Assembly (NCBI GenBank): GCA_037957365.1
Contig: JARHVA010000398.1
Span: forward strand, 2,158,001-2,222,000
Direction of reading: 5' to 3'
From: Torreya grandis
Taxonomy: Eukaryota; Streptophyta; Pinopsida; Cupressales; Taxaceae
Length of the DNA stretch: 64,000 bases
Part shown: positions 35,382 to 45,590 of the stretch, in pieces
Position numbering within the stretch: position 1 is the stretch's first letter
Layout of the letters: each line of letters begins with the position of its first letter
Notes under the pieces: generated by a model
What the model was told of the DNA's origin: nothing
What the model saw: only the letters and a program-made list of their open reading frames with translations
Databases searched by the model: none
Made by a program: the position numbers and the translations under genes

Positions 35382-36319
35382 TGTCAAGATCTTGCTCCAC
35401 CACAATAAGAGCACATATGATTACTTCTTGTATTAGCAACTAAACACGGAATTTAACCAAAATCAATAAGTAACTAGAAATATGAAACAACACAGGATAT
35501 AAGAGACAATACACAATTGTATTATATACACAGAAGAAAATACAATAAGGAAGATGCCACTTCTTCCTCCACCTCAAAGGCTCGCCACACCTCAAGACCT
35601 TCTTCCCTCTCTCTCTCGGTCCCAACAATCAACTCCAATATAGAATTGATGTTCGCCTCTCAACCAGTCAGTAACAACACTGCCAGTTCACCAAGCACAC
35701 AACCGTACTCCAAGTAGATCTCCCATGAACCTTCAACCTGCAATTCAATAGACCATACTCACAATTGTAGATCTCTCTACACCCCTGAAGAACCCTTCTT
35801 CAACCAGTACCCCGGTGGATCAACTCCTTGACCTTGCAGACCTTGCAACTCTCCCTGATCAAACACTCTCAGCACCCCTTTTGAACTAGGAGGAGCTACA
35901 CTAGCTCTCTCTAAAAGCTCTATGGCTTTCTAGCACACACTTACAATACAGCCCATGAGTCCATATATAGATCTCATGTTTACAATAATTAGACTAACCT
36001 AATTACAATAATTAGACTCGCAACTCAAGACTACAACTAGCCTTCAACATGCACACTAGCAGTCAAAAAATAGACTCTCCCAGATTCGTCATGTGAACTG
36101 CCTGTTCTCACACAGGCTGTCAACGTCGGCTCCTCCATGACCGATGTCGACCGACTGGTAACCGACGTCGATTGCTTCCTCTTGCTATCTGACTGACATT
36201 GGCTGATCAGACCGACACCGTTTTTCCTGCAACTAAATCAGCAACACCCCGCAACTCTAGATCCTCCTTAACTTCTCCTGTTTGCATCCTGGTGAAGCTT
36301 TTAGCTCCACAACATAACA
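35382..36319 (-). repeat. Copia 5' LTR
   Basis: 938 bp and collinear with the left LTR, with a 9-bp duplication (gaccttgca) near 35,832-35,850 as the main length difference. TATA-like tccatatataga near 35,960. Motif cluster at 36,118-36,220, where many CpGs have changed to TG or CA relative to the left LTR. Confidence 0.92.
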
Positions 36320-36324
36320 ATTCT

Positions 36325-36550
36325 TTCCTCCCATCCTCCTGCCTTCTACCTCTGAACGATCCAGTGAATGAGTGAGAGTGTGTTTTGGTAGATTTAAGCT
36401 TGTGATGCGCATGGTTTCCCATGTAGGTCATGTTTTTGACATTTATTTATTCATTCTCTTTAAGTTTGCTTTCAGTTTTACATTTAGTTTTCTTTTCTTC
36501 TCTCCCTTCCTGTTGGTCGCTCCCTTCTCTCCCACGGTTCTCATCTCCTA
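36325..36550 (+). other. Pyrimidine-rich untranslated sequence of the Tat-like element
   Basis: No recognisable protein. Long CT-rich tracts (36,470-36,540) lie just before the second part of the palindrome array. Confidence 0.45.
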
Positions 36551-36872
36551 CCTGCTTAGGGCAGCAAAAATTTGCCACCTTGACCTTGCCCTACCCAAAA
36601 ACCTGCATCAGTGGTGAATTACACTACCGATACAGGCTCGTTCCTTTCAACCTGCATGGGCGGTGAAATTCACCACTGATGCAAGCCAAAAGTGCATAGG
36701 TGGCAAATTTTGTCACCCCTACACTGTTCTTCCTAAAACTGTGTTGGCAGAAAATTTTGCCACTCGTGTTTTCTTTCCCTTTTTCCCCTCTTCATGCAAG
36801 GGCGGTGAAATTTTCCGCCCCTGCATGCAGTCCATTCCACATGCTTGGGCAGCAAATTTTGCCACCCTTACA
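36551..36872 (+). repeat. Palindrome array, units 6-12
   Basis: Seven further units at about 36,551-36,582, 36,602-36,636, 36,652-36,683, 36,692-36,725, 36,739-36,770, 36,792-36,829 and 36,840-36,872. Unit 11 is the strongest: catgcaagggcgg and ccgcccctgcatg pair at 12 of 13 positions around tgaaatttt. Units keep palindromic structure although individual bases vary. Confidence 0.85.
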
Positions 36873-36982
36873 TCTTTTCTCCAAATTTCTCCAACTCTGG
36901 AGAAATTTTCACTCTTTTTTAATTTTCCCCCTCCTCTCCATTTTTCCTCATTTTTTGACCTAGCCCTGTTAAGTGCCCTTCC

Positions 36983-38140
36983 TTGATCATGATCACCCAA
37001 TGTGTTAATTTTCCAATTTGCCCACTGTTCCCTAATTGCATCATCATAGTTGTAGTATTCCTTGAAGATTTTTGTTCATCAGCACCTGCTCAATCGAGAC
37101 CAGTTCCAATGATTGAGGCTTTTCCAAAGAAGTCAAAGGCCATGAAGTATCGGTACCAGGGCGTCTTTTTTATCACTTCGGTCACCTCTAATGTTGACGA
37201 CATTAGAGATACAGAGATTGGCCATGTAGATATGGCTAATTTTGTGACCAAAACCAAGGTGACAAACCCAAGTTCTGAAATGAGGAGGATCATTGAGAGC
37301 AACATTCATCTGGTTGCCACTTTCCTGGTAGCATCACATTATACAGAGTTCATCCTCCAGTGCACCCAGTTCTACAACAAAGAGATGAGATCAGTCTCAG
37401 ATGCCAGTGACAATGTAATAATTTGGCTAGACCCCGAATTCATTAACAAAGTCTTCATGTGCCCTCCTGCTACTAAAGTGTTGAGGATTGACTTCATAGA
37501 AGCACAGAAGGAGTATGACAAGGACCCTGAGAGGGCAAAGAAAGTAATGAATAATAGGTGGTTGAAGACCCCCAGAACCAATTTATCTAGATGGATGCAG
37601 AACTTACCAAGGAGTGATGTTATTGAAGAAGTTGGTGACTTGATCACCCTTCTTAGCAGAGTGCGAGGCCTCCCGTCTTCCTCACATTTCCACGAGTGGA
37701 TGTATCCTTTCATCAAAATCATCCTCTAAGGTAAGCAGGTCATCTTTTGGGGTGAACAGATTAGCAATACTCTTCATGAGCAACTAACCAAGGTACAAAC
37801 TACTTCAAAGTTCTATATGACTTCATACCTAGTGTACATAGCTGCCTCAATGTGAACCTTTCCAGGTTTGACAACTGAAGAGGATAGAAAGACCACCCCA
37901 GTCTACTCATATTACCCCCAGCTAATGCTACAAGGATCAATCTGCCATTTTAGAAGGGTAAATGACACCTTCTTTTCCATATTTTTATGCCTCTTTGACC
38001 CTCAGCTTGAGCAAAAGAGAGTATATGATGAAGCCTAGATGATCGTCAATGACTATGGTTGTATATGTTCCTATAATTTCCCTCTTTCTGCTATCTTCGG
38101 ATTGGCTTTTTCTAAGGCTATCCCTATATGCTCCTTAGGT
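36983..38140 (+). pseudogene. Extra reading frame after pol, part 1 (unrecognised)
   Basis: An open frame of 248 codons runs to 37,729 and continues in frame past nonsense changes (37,727, then about 37,856 and 38,036) to about 38,140. It is rich in aromatic and charged residues, for example KYRYQGVFFITSV, DPEFINKVFMCPPATKV, RWMQNLPRSD, FHEWMYPFIKIIL and SKFYMTSYLVYI. No signal peptide or clear membrane segment beyond the first 30 residues is seen. I know no family match. The first 30-40 residues may be non-coding: a pyrimidine tract with catcatag near 37,050 could be a splice acceptor, with the protein starting at MIEAFPKKSK (about 37,108). Confidence 0.6.
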
Positions 38141-38149
38141 TTCCTTCTG

Positions 38150-40454
38150 ATAATTAGTTCTGATGGAGTTGTGTAGACAAATGGTTGTCATACACACTAG
38201 GCAGATGGAATTGAAAAAGCCAGGTTTCAAGTTTCCAATCAAAATTGCTAGATACTCGATTCTAATTGGAGCTAAAGCCAAGGTCATGGAGACAGAGATG
38301 CAACTGGTTACTATAAAATAATTCAAAAGAAGGGACAACTTTGACTATAGGAGTGTTAAAGACATGATCAGAAGAAAGACTCAGTTTCATGAGCTTATGA
38401 TCGAAGACATTTGGGTAGACCTGCAGACAGCCGAAGAAATCAAGAAAATGGACTACAGTAGGCTAACCCTAAAGCAGATCAAATATTTGGGGCTTATAGA
38501 GATTCCCCCCAATTTGGTTGATGATAAGAACATTATCAACAGCAAGTACCTAGTTGAGAAGGTTGTTGACTCCGCTATTCCTCCAGTTAAGTGGTCTCAA
38601 AAAGAATTAACTTCTTTGAGGAAAAGATTTGAACCAATATTGGCTAACACCAATGATTGGTTAGTAGCCAAAGGGATCACCCTAAAAGAGTTTATTACAA
38701 GATCAGAGGCTGAGTTCCAAGTAGAAATGAGGAAGAAGGCAGAAAATAGGACCAAGAACAAAGGTGATGTTCCTTCTCCATATAGGCCTCACAAGCCTAG
38801 AATCATCTTTGTTTCCAAGAAATCAAAAGTTGTTGAAGATCCAGAATCAATGGTTAAGGGAGTTGGAGAACAAGGCTCCCAAGAACAGGCAGCTCAATAA
38901 ATGGAGACAGATGACAGGCCCTTAGAGCAATAAAGGACTGACCCTCTACCTTTCCAAGAAGGGGCACAACCACTTACAGACATCTCTCCTTCTCCACCTC
39001 AGTCTCCTATGGCATCTCCTTCACCTCTATCTCCTATCAATGTTACTTCTTATAGAGCTACCTCTCTTTTTAGAGTAATGATTGGCGATCCTCAAGATGC
39101 TTCTAGAGATACTCTTCACTCCTCAGGCTCTATTCTTAGTCTGGCATCTCCTTCCTTTAATCTAGGAGAAAGCTCTGCCCTTGATCAATCAATAGCTGAT
39201 ACAGTTTCCTCTATTACTCCTACTACAACCACCATTACCACTAGCAGTGCAGACATTACCATAATAACACTAGCTACAAGAACCATCACTATATTAGGTA
39301 CTTCTTCTCTCCCTCCTTAGATGTTAGCTTTCACACCTAAAAGAAAGAAGCTAGCCATCTCTGTAGATGACTTCAATTTTGGCAAGATAGTGCCGGTGAA
39401 AGCTAAGGCCCCTAAGAGACCAAGGATCCTCTCAAAATTGGTTGAGAAAAAGGGGCATAAATTTTTGGAAATAGCTAAACTACCGCAGGATGCAACCCTT
39501 GAGGGTTTTGACATGAGCATCTATTCCATCTCTCATGTTGAACTTAGAAAAGTTACTCACAAAGGTGTGAAAAGTGATCTACAGTCTGCAATGGACATCA
39601 TGGTCCAGAAGTTTGACAGAGAAAAGGAGATGGACTACTATAAGGCCAAGACAGAACATTTGATGATAGTAATAAGAAAATTCACCCCTCCCTCTAAAGC
39701 GGCAACTCCAGAAGCCATCTCTATAGATGAACCTATCATCCAGAAAGTAGAGAGAACCTATATGAAAGGGAAAGTGATGGAGGATTACATTATGAAGATG
39801 CACACTAAAGAAATTTCCTTACTTATAGAGGTTGCCAAGAAGACAAACAAGATGAAGAAGCTAAGAATAGATTTAGAAGACCTTGTCTCTTTTATCTCTC
39901 AGGACATTTATAGTGCGGAGAAATATCTCAGCAAGTGGAGGGAAATGAAGGATCTAAAGAAAAGCACCTTGATATCCATCGGCATTATTTCTATCAAATA
40001 TTCCTATGTTGAGATCAAGGAATCACTTATATACAAGATTCAGGTACTCAAATAGCTCATCGAAGATCTCGAGTCTTCTAAAGATGCTAGTGAGAAAAGT
40101 GATATAGGCATGTTGAATAGACTGGAAGAACTGCCTAGCGACCTCACCACCAGGGATAATAAATTTCTCTCAGCTAAAAAGATGATCCAAGGATTCAAGG
40201 GTATGATTCAGAGAGATTTTGAAGAGAAAGCCTTCTCAATGACTTCTGTGGATAATATTTTAGATACTCAGTTAACTCTAGATAATTTGAGATCCAGGTT
40301 AACTAGTCATGCTAAGGCAATCACAGCATTGAAGGATGCTATAATCAGAGCCAGGGTCATCTTCAAGAACATCGTTGCACTAGATAGTATAGGAATTCAG
40401 GCATCTATTACTATGTACGATGCTCATCTGAAGAAGTCTGGCAGCAAGAGCTGA
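38150..40454 (+). pseudogene. Extra reading frame after pol, part 2: linker and coiled-coil (unrecognised)
   Basis: After one frameshift near 38,130-38,160 the protein continues in a single frame to the TGA at 40,452. It is interrupted only by stops at about 38,319, 38,898, 38,931, 39,318 and 40,053. Order: a basic/hydrophobic helical region (MIRRKTQFHELMIEDIWVDL onward), a KR-rich segment, a Pro/Ser/Thr-rich linker (PSPPQSPMASPSPLSP, many Thr near 39,220), KRKK basic patch, then a long Lys/Glu-rich, coiled-coil-like C-terminus (EMDYYKAKTEHLM, KKTNKMKKLRIDLEDLV, DNLRSRLTSHAKAITALK). It has no catalytic motif I know. Its position between pol and the 3' LTR matches the extra ORFs some Tat-group elements carry. 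Confidence 0.6.
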
Positions 40455-40479
40455 AACATTTTTCCCTTCTCTCTTCTTC

Positions 40480-41220
40480 TTTTCTCATACACTTTTGTCA
40501 TGAAAAAGTGCATGCAATTTTGTAATGTGTAATTACATGTAAAAAATCTAGAAAAATATCTCAAAAGTCAAAGATGACTCATCTTTGACTTAGATATTTT
40601 TATATTATAATCATTTTAGAAGGTTTCTCCCTATATATAGTAGAGACCTCTTTTGTAAATGCATCTCTGATGTTTGAGAGCAAAAACTCTACTAAAATTG
40701 AGACACTTCTTGAGACATTGTGCTCAACTTGTAAATCATATTTTGTTGAATGAATGAGAAGCAGATTTATTTCAGACTTTGTGTTGAAGTTATCTATGTT
40801 ATTTAGGAAATAGTTCTTATGTCCTCTTTCCTAATAATCTCTTACTTGTTTGATTTAATAAGCAAAGTGTGTGTGTTGATATTATCTGAGGATATTTCTA
40901 AAAGATAAAAGAGAGACTTTGAGCTACTTTTATCTTTGTGATCCTTTTATCCTTTGTAGTTTTAGGCGAAGACTTTGTGCTTCATTTCACTCTACGGTTA
41001 CGCGTATTCTGAATCGGTGAAGGAGACAATGGAAGACTTTGTGCTTACGTAGGTTTCTTTATTAACTTTGTTACTTGCTTCAGGTGATTTTTTTCTCTAT
41101 GCTAGGTACCATTCCTGAAAGAAGAGGAATGTTGTTGGCCAACGACCAAGATTTCTCTCTCTTGTTCCTTGGACATCACCTCTGAAAAAAGAGAGGTGGA
41201 TGTTGTTATACCACCCCAAG
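40480..41220 (+). promoter_or_regulatory. LTR with promoter at the end of the Tat-like element
   Basis: Just after the extra frame the sequence becomes LTR-like. A TATA box ctatatatag (40,631-40,640) is preceded 40-70 bp upstream by the palindrome at 40,565-40,591 and followed by leader sequence with gagacattgtgctcaac. Two short hairpins (attcctgaaagaagaggaat near 41,110-41,130; cacctctgaaaaaagagagg near 41,185-41,205) lie near its end. Exact termini were not found because the 5' LTR is missing from the window. Confidence 0.5.
40565..40591. promoter_or_regulatory. 27-bp palindrome with W-box and bZIP cores
   Basis: aagtcaaagatga and tcatctttgactt are exact reverse complements around a single C. 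The outer arms contain TTGAC (WRKY W-box core) in both orientations; the centre reads TGACTCA (GCN4/AP-1-type bZIP core). It lies just upstream of the TATA box. The motifs are seen; binding is inference. Confidence 0.7.
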
Positions 41221-42530
41221 TATTATTTTCTACTTAATTATATATACATATAGCATATAAATATTCATAGGGAACCTCCCCTTGATGAGAGGAGAGATTT
41301 ACCTCGTCCAGATCTAGTAAACCACACTTTTCATGGCATAAATCTCCATGTGCTATGGTTGATATACCAATTTTGTCATCAGTTAGTTGATGACAAAATA
41401 TTCACCTAGCAATATACATATGACTATATCACATGGGTGAATCCTTTACGACCTTTTAAATACCTTTGTGTTCTTTATACACTTCAACACAATATCTAAG
41501 CACTAAAAATAACTATCTCAAAATGACCATTCAGACTGGTCATGTACAGTCAAAATATAAATAATCTATTTTGACTTTGCATATCTAATCAGGAGCATAT
41601 CATGACATTTAATACTTTATCATAATACTTATATACTTATATAACATTTCCATACACATTTTCTTCTTCAATTCTACTCATAACACCATCAACTCACTTT
41701 TGTAACATGGTCACTCAATCTACCAGTGAATTCAACAAACATAGTCAACTTCTAAGCCTTTGTTCACTCTAAATATGGATTTTTCAAACCTCAAAAATAC
41801 ATAAAAATAGTATTTATGGAGTTTAAAATACTCTCCAATAGTTAGTTCATATTGAAACATCAAGACATTATCAAGAATAACTCAATTATCCTTCTTGAGT
41901 CACTTACAGAACATGGTCAAGTACACAATCAAATTTGGAGCTTAATATCTAAAAATTTAAAAACATTCAAACCTTATAATATCATTTTTGTATGTTCCTT
42001 TAAGTCTTATTCAACTTTGTTTTTTACTCCATTGGTAAATTCTACCATATGCTCAAGATATAGATCAAACCCCATCACTAGTTTTCTTTCACAAATTTAA
42101 ATATTTAAACTCCAATGGTCACTATGTAAATATTAAACATTGGACACTTTGTCATCATCTCATGCTCCCTAAAAATTTTGAACAAACATGCTTCATTGAT
42201 CTCCTTACGAGTCTCTTTAATTTAACTTGCAAGCACTCGTTGTTGATCTTAGATCCTCACTTTTATGATCGTGCCACTTGGTAGCTTTGTGTGCCTTCTA
42301 TGCACATAGACTATTTGACACAATGCATTCCATTGATCTCCAAATATACAAACACTCATATGTCATTGATCTTCTATCAAATCATCAATATTGAGACATA
42401 TGTCTCTAGTGCATGCAATCTCAGGAAACTTTGACAAATTGACTTCACGTGCACCATTGATCTCTATCTGACAAGATCATGCACTCCATTAGATCCTTAT
42501 CTAGTCAGATTAAATGCTCATTGTTAGATC

Positions 42531-42900
42531 TATTGTGAATTCAAAGATCTAAACAAAGAATTAATAGTGCATATAGGGAAATTTTAATCACACAAATGTT
42601 ATATTCTACATATGTTATTATTCATTTTAACATACTTATAAATATATAGGATAATGTTTCCTATAATAAGGGATTTTAAATCCCTACAAAATCTCACCTA
42701 TAAAACCTCCAAAAACCTTATAATAGTTCATAGGTATTATATTGTTGTTACCAAAAATATATACAAAACTAATATAATATCTATTATCATAATATTTTTA
42801 TATAACAATATTCTGATATATAAACTAACTCTATTTACCTCTCGATAAATATCAACTTATAAATACTCAAACTCACTAATGCAAAGGCTAAATCCTAACA
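42531..42900 (-). repeat. LTR of the small element (3')
   Basis: Shares tattgtgaattcaaag start, ataatgtttcctataataag, cctccaaaaaccttataata and the taaatcctaaca terminus with the right copy. Confidence 0.88.
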
Positions 42901-42915
42901 TTCCCCCCATAGTTT
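42901..42915 (-). promoter_or_regulatory. Polypurine tract of the small element
   Basis: Minus strand aaactatggggggaa directly before the LTR start TGTTAGG. Confidence 0.85.
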
Positions 42916-44668
42916 TTACATGGTGAAAAAACATTCACACTCTTATCTGTAGTATGCTCACCCATTGTAGCATGCCCTATTTAGATCATGACTTTGATAT
43001 AAAGAGAGCCTCACTCCTCTCATGGTTTTACAGGTTTACCTCAAACCTTGACATGAATAGGAACACCATCTACCTTCAAGAATTGACATGAATAGAACTA
43101 TATGCCAATACATACTCTTATATCTACATACTACTGATGCAAGCTTACTACACATGACCACTATTATGCAAAAGAACACATCTTGCATTTACTTTACATA
43201 ACCATAATGGACATGTCACTGTGGGTCGTCTCCATAAAGAAGTAAGGCAGTCATGGGATCTCTGTAGTAGTTGCTCTCCTAATTATTGCTAAAGCATTGT
43301 TCACCTCATGTAGTTTTATGGATCTCTACCACAAACCCTTTCAAGATCCATGAACTAACTTACTTTAGTGTTTTTTTCCTTTCATAATGTTTTTACATCA
43401 GGTAATTATGTTTGGAATTACATACAAATTACATATCTTGAACAAGGATATTCTTTTGTTCTTCTTTTTAAAAACACATATCAAAAATGATAAACACACC
43501 ACACTAAGTGTCACTAAATCATTGTTGTGTCCCTGTCGTTAGTGATTGATGAGATGTCACTATAGTGACATACCAGCCTCTAAGTGTCACCAAATAATTA
43601 AAGCTCATTGACTAATTTTAATATTAAACTAAAGAACTACTAAACTTGTATGACCTTAGAATATACCAATTACATCAAAACTATAACATTTTTGGACATA
43701 AAACAATAACTTAAACCAAATAAAATCTTATACATAAAATGAAAAGGAAATACACTTAAAGACAAATAAAAATTTAATAACAACTAACCTAAATAAATAA
43801 CACAACTTGCATAAATAGATGGCATGGAATTTTGATTTAAGCTTTCTATTTGCAGTGTGAATCAAGGGTTAACATTATATTGATCATTGACCATGCAGTA
43901 TGCAGGGAAACCAATGAATACCATGCTATAAAAATATTTTGACAACTTGCATTTAGCATATAATCTAAATGGATATGTCGTGGATGCACAAAAAATTTAA
44001 GAGTAGGGATAAATCCACAACCAATAAAAGGAGTTCTTTGCATGATTAGTTTGCAAGTGTGTGGAGCAAATATTTATTCTATAGTTTATTCAAAACACAA
44101 TTCATACTATCTTTGGCAGGAGATCTGATAATATACATTTGATTGAAGATGATTCTAAGGGTGTAAAAGACAAGCATTATTGGCAGGTGTATGAGCCCAA
44201 AGACTATCTCAACACATAAACCAATAAGAATGGTTGTAGATTGCAGGGTTACAAATATTTCAATGCATTAATGTTAGTAGATGTTTTAGAGTTGTTTATT
44301 TTCATGGAACATAAATTTGGTAGAGTCTGCATGATACAGTGATACACAATGCTAGTAGATTGCACATTGCTAAATTCTAATCATTAGATTGGCGTAGAAA
44401 AGATGAGGTTAAATGATAAATCTATGTAGAAGGTTTGTTGTTGATATGATGAAAAGATGATCTTCTTTTGTGCCTCATAAAATCCTATTATCCAGATCAT
44501 GACTATTGAATGATAAAAAACACGTAGAAATAAAAACGTCTCTTCGACAATTATAAAATCTAATAAAGCATATGCTTAATTATTTCCTCATTTACAAGGA
44601 TGAGAAAGAATATAAAACTAAATTCCCAAAAAAAAATCACTATGTCATCATAAGAAATATTTTAAATC
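42916..44668 (-). other. Interior of the small element, no coding capacity seen
   Basis: The longest frame (43,846-44,043, minus, 65 codons) shows no similarity I can name. The interior is AT-rich and broken in all frames, consistent with a TRIM- or LARD-type passenger element. Confidence 0.55.
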
Positions 44669-44680
44669 GCTCTGATACCA
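44669..44680 (-). promoter_or_regulatory. Primer-binding site of the small element
   Basis: Minus strand tggtatcagagcg, an exact match to the 12-nt initiator tRNA-Met site, one base from the LTR end. Confidence 0.9.
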
Positions 44681-44681
44681 C

Positions 44682-45053
44682 TATTGTGAATTCAAAGAGC
44701 CCAACAAAGTATTAACAATGTATAGAGAGAAATTTTAATCACACAAATATTATATTTTGCATACTCTATTATTCATTTAAACATACTGACAAATGTATAG
44801 GATAATGTTTCCTATAATAAGGTATTATATATTCCTAAAAACTCTCACCTATAAAACCTCCAAAAACCTTATAATAGTTCGTAGGTATTATATTGTTGTT
44901 ACCAACAATATATACAACAAACCAATATAATATTTATTATCATAAAATTGCTACATAACAATATTTTGATATAGAAACTAACTATATTTACCTCTTGATA
45001 AATATCAACTTGTTAATACTCAAACTCACTAATGTAAAATCTAAATCCCAACA
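44682..45053 (-). repeat. LTR of the small element (5')
   Basis: Collinear with the left LTR apart from scattered substitutions and small indels. Confidence 0.88.
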
Positions 45054-45573
45054 AGATCCGCGATCTGATTAAACGCTCACTGTAGATCTTTGATAATGCA
45101 AATTTGGCTAAGTATGGGAACCATTACAATCAACCTAAAAGGCCAACTTTGCACTTTAATAAATTTTGCTACAATTCAACATTATGACCTAAAATTTTAA
45201 CCACATGATCACCTTTCATAGGGTAATCCATTCATGTATCAAACTACTCCTAAAGATTCACAAGTGTGAAATATGATGTCATCAATATACTCACTCAGCT
45301 TTATCTATCAAGATGACTACCTGAGCTTAGACATTCATATGACTATTATGATGAAGTTATTTCACTTCCATAAGCACTCCAAGCACTCAAAACACCCCAT
45401 AGGGTCTCTACAACATGACCATACCATCAATAACATCCACTAATAGCCTCACTAAGTCAACCACTAAATAACCATGTAAGAACACTGAAGCACATTTTGT
45501 CATTGTCATTCTAACACACATGACACCTCATCAACATCCTTAGTCACCTTAAATACATCATTTAAAAACCTCA

Positions 45574-45590
45574 AAAAATATCCCCCTTTG
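45574..45590 (-). promoter_or_regulatory. Polypurine tract of the repeat-C element
   Basis: Minus strand caaagggggatattttt then TGAGG. A second gtcaaaggggagaaag motif lies about 75 bp upstream (near 45,650-45,665). Such ttgtcattgatgtcaaag-type contexts are common at the 3' end of plant copia elements. Confidence 0.6.

Larger units (their letters stand above)
32372..36319 (-). mobile_element. Ty1/copia element inserted in the Tat-like element
   Basis: Two near-identical LTRs (32,372-33,300 and 35,382-36,319) bound a 2.08-kb interior. A perfect 5-bp target duplication attct lies at 32,367-32,371 and 36,320-36,324. On the minus strand the order is 5' LTR (right), primer site, protease/pre-integrase, RT fragment, RNase H, polypurine tract, 3' LTR (left). 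The interior is far shorter than the 4 kb or more of full copia pol, so it is internally deleted. By eye the LTRs differ at only about 5 of the first 180 positions, mostly transitions, so this is one of the younger insertions. Confidence 0.93.
26325..41220 (+). mobile_element. Large Tat/Ogre-like Ty3/gypsy element, 5'-truncated
   Basis: One plus-strand element: gag (cut at its 5' side), protease, RNase H-like domain, RT, RNase H, integrase, a palindrome array, a long extra reading frame, then an LTR with promoter. The RT-proximal motif DVLAYSYDDLKSLRPDDIHH and PLKANSVPYKQK matches the block typical of the Tat lineage. The single polyprotein frame is kept from 26,330 to about 31,600 despite about two dozen stops. 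A copia element interrupts it at 32,372-36,319. The 5' LTR is absent. The right boundary is set approximately, where LTR-like sequence gives way to another repeat. Confidence 0.8.
42531..45053 (-). mobile_element. Small non-autonomous LTR retrotransposon
   Basis: Two LTRs of about 370 bp (42,531-42,900 and 44,682-45,053) flank 1.78 kb with no recognisable gag or pol. The 5-bp target duplication agatc is perfect (42,526-42,530 and 45,054-45,058). On the minus strand the LTR begins TGTTGGG or TGTTAGG and ends cacaata, so the last bases are TA rather than CA. It interrupts repeat C, so it is younger than that repeat. The LTRs differ at many positions, so it is not recent. Confidence 0.87.
41404..45573 (-). 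repeat. LTR-like repeat C, copy a (split by a nested element)
   Basis: 41,404-42,530 plus 45,054-45,573 align with 49,705-51,340 as a single block. On the minus strand it begins TGAGGTTTTT right after a polypurine tract (45,574-45,590), so it should be a 3' LTR. An inverted repeat (attttgtcatca / tgatgacaaaat, 41,370-41,399) lies beyond the other end. A tggtatatcaac near 41,360-41,372 weakly resembles a primer site, which would contradict a plain 3' LTR; the orientation of the whole unit is therefore not settled. Confidence 0.6.

Noticed and set aside
32430..35717. Paired 62- and 66-codon frames near 32,430-32,707 and 35,440-35,717 as duplicated genes
   Set aside because: They are the same positions of the two copia LTRs; the frames overlap on both strands and have no coding character.
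36430..36986. Overlapping plus and minus open frames of 70-107 codons at 36,372-37,000 as genes
   Set aside because: They arise from the pyrimidine-rich tract and the palindrome array, occur in several frames at once, and show no domain.
37090..37722. Minus-strand frames at 37,090-37,305 and 37,372-37,722
   Set aside because: They are shadows of the plus-strand extra reading frame.
34264..40454. An envelope-like or plant-virus (caulimovirid) gene
   Set aside because: No signal peptide, transmembrane pair, movement-protein or coat motif was seen; all recognisable domains are those of LTR retrotransposons.
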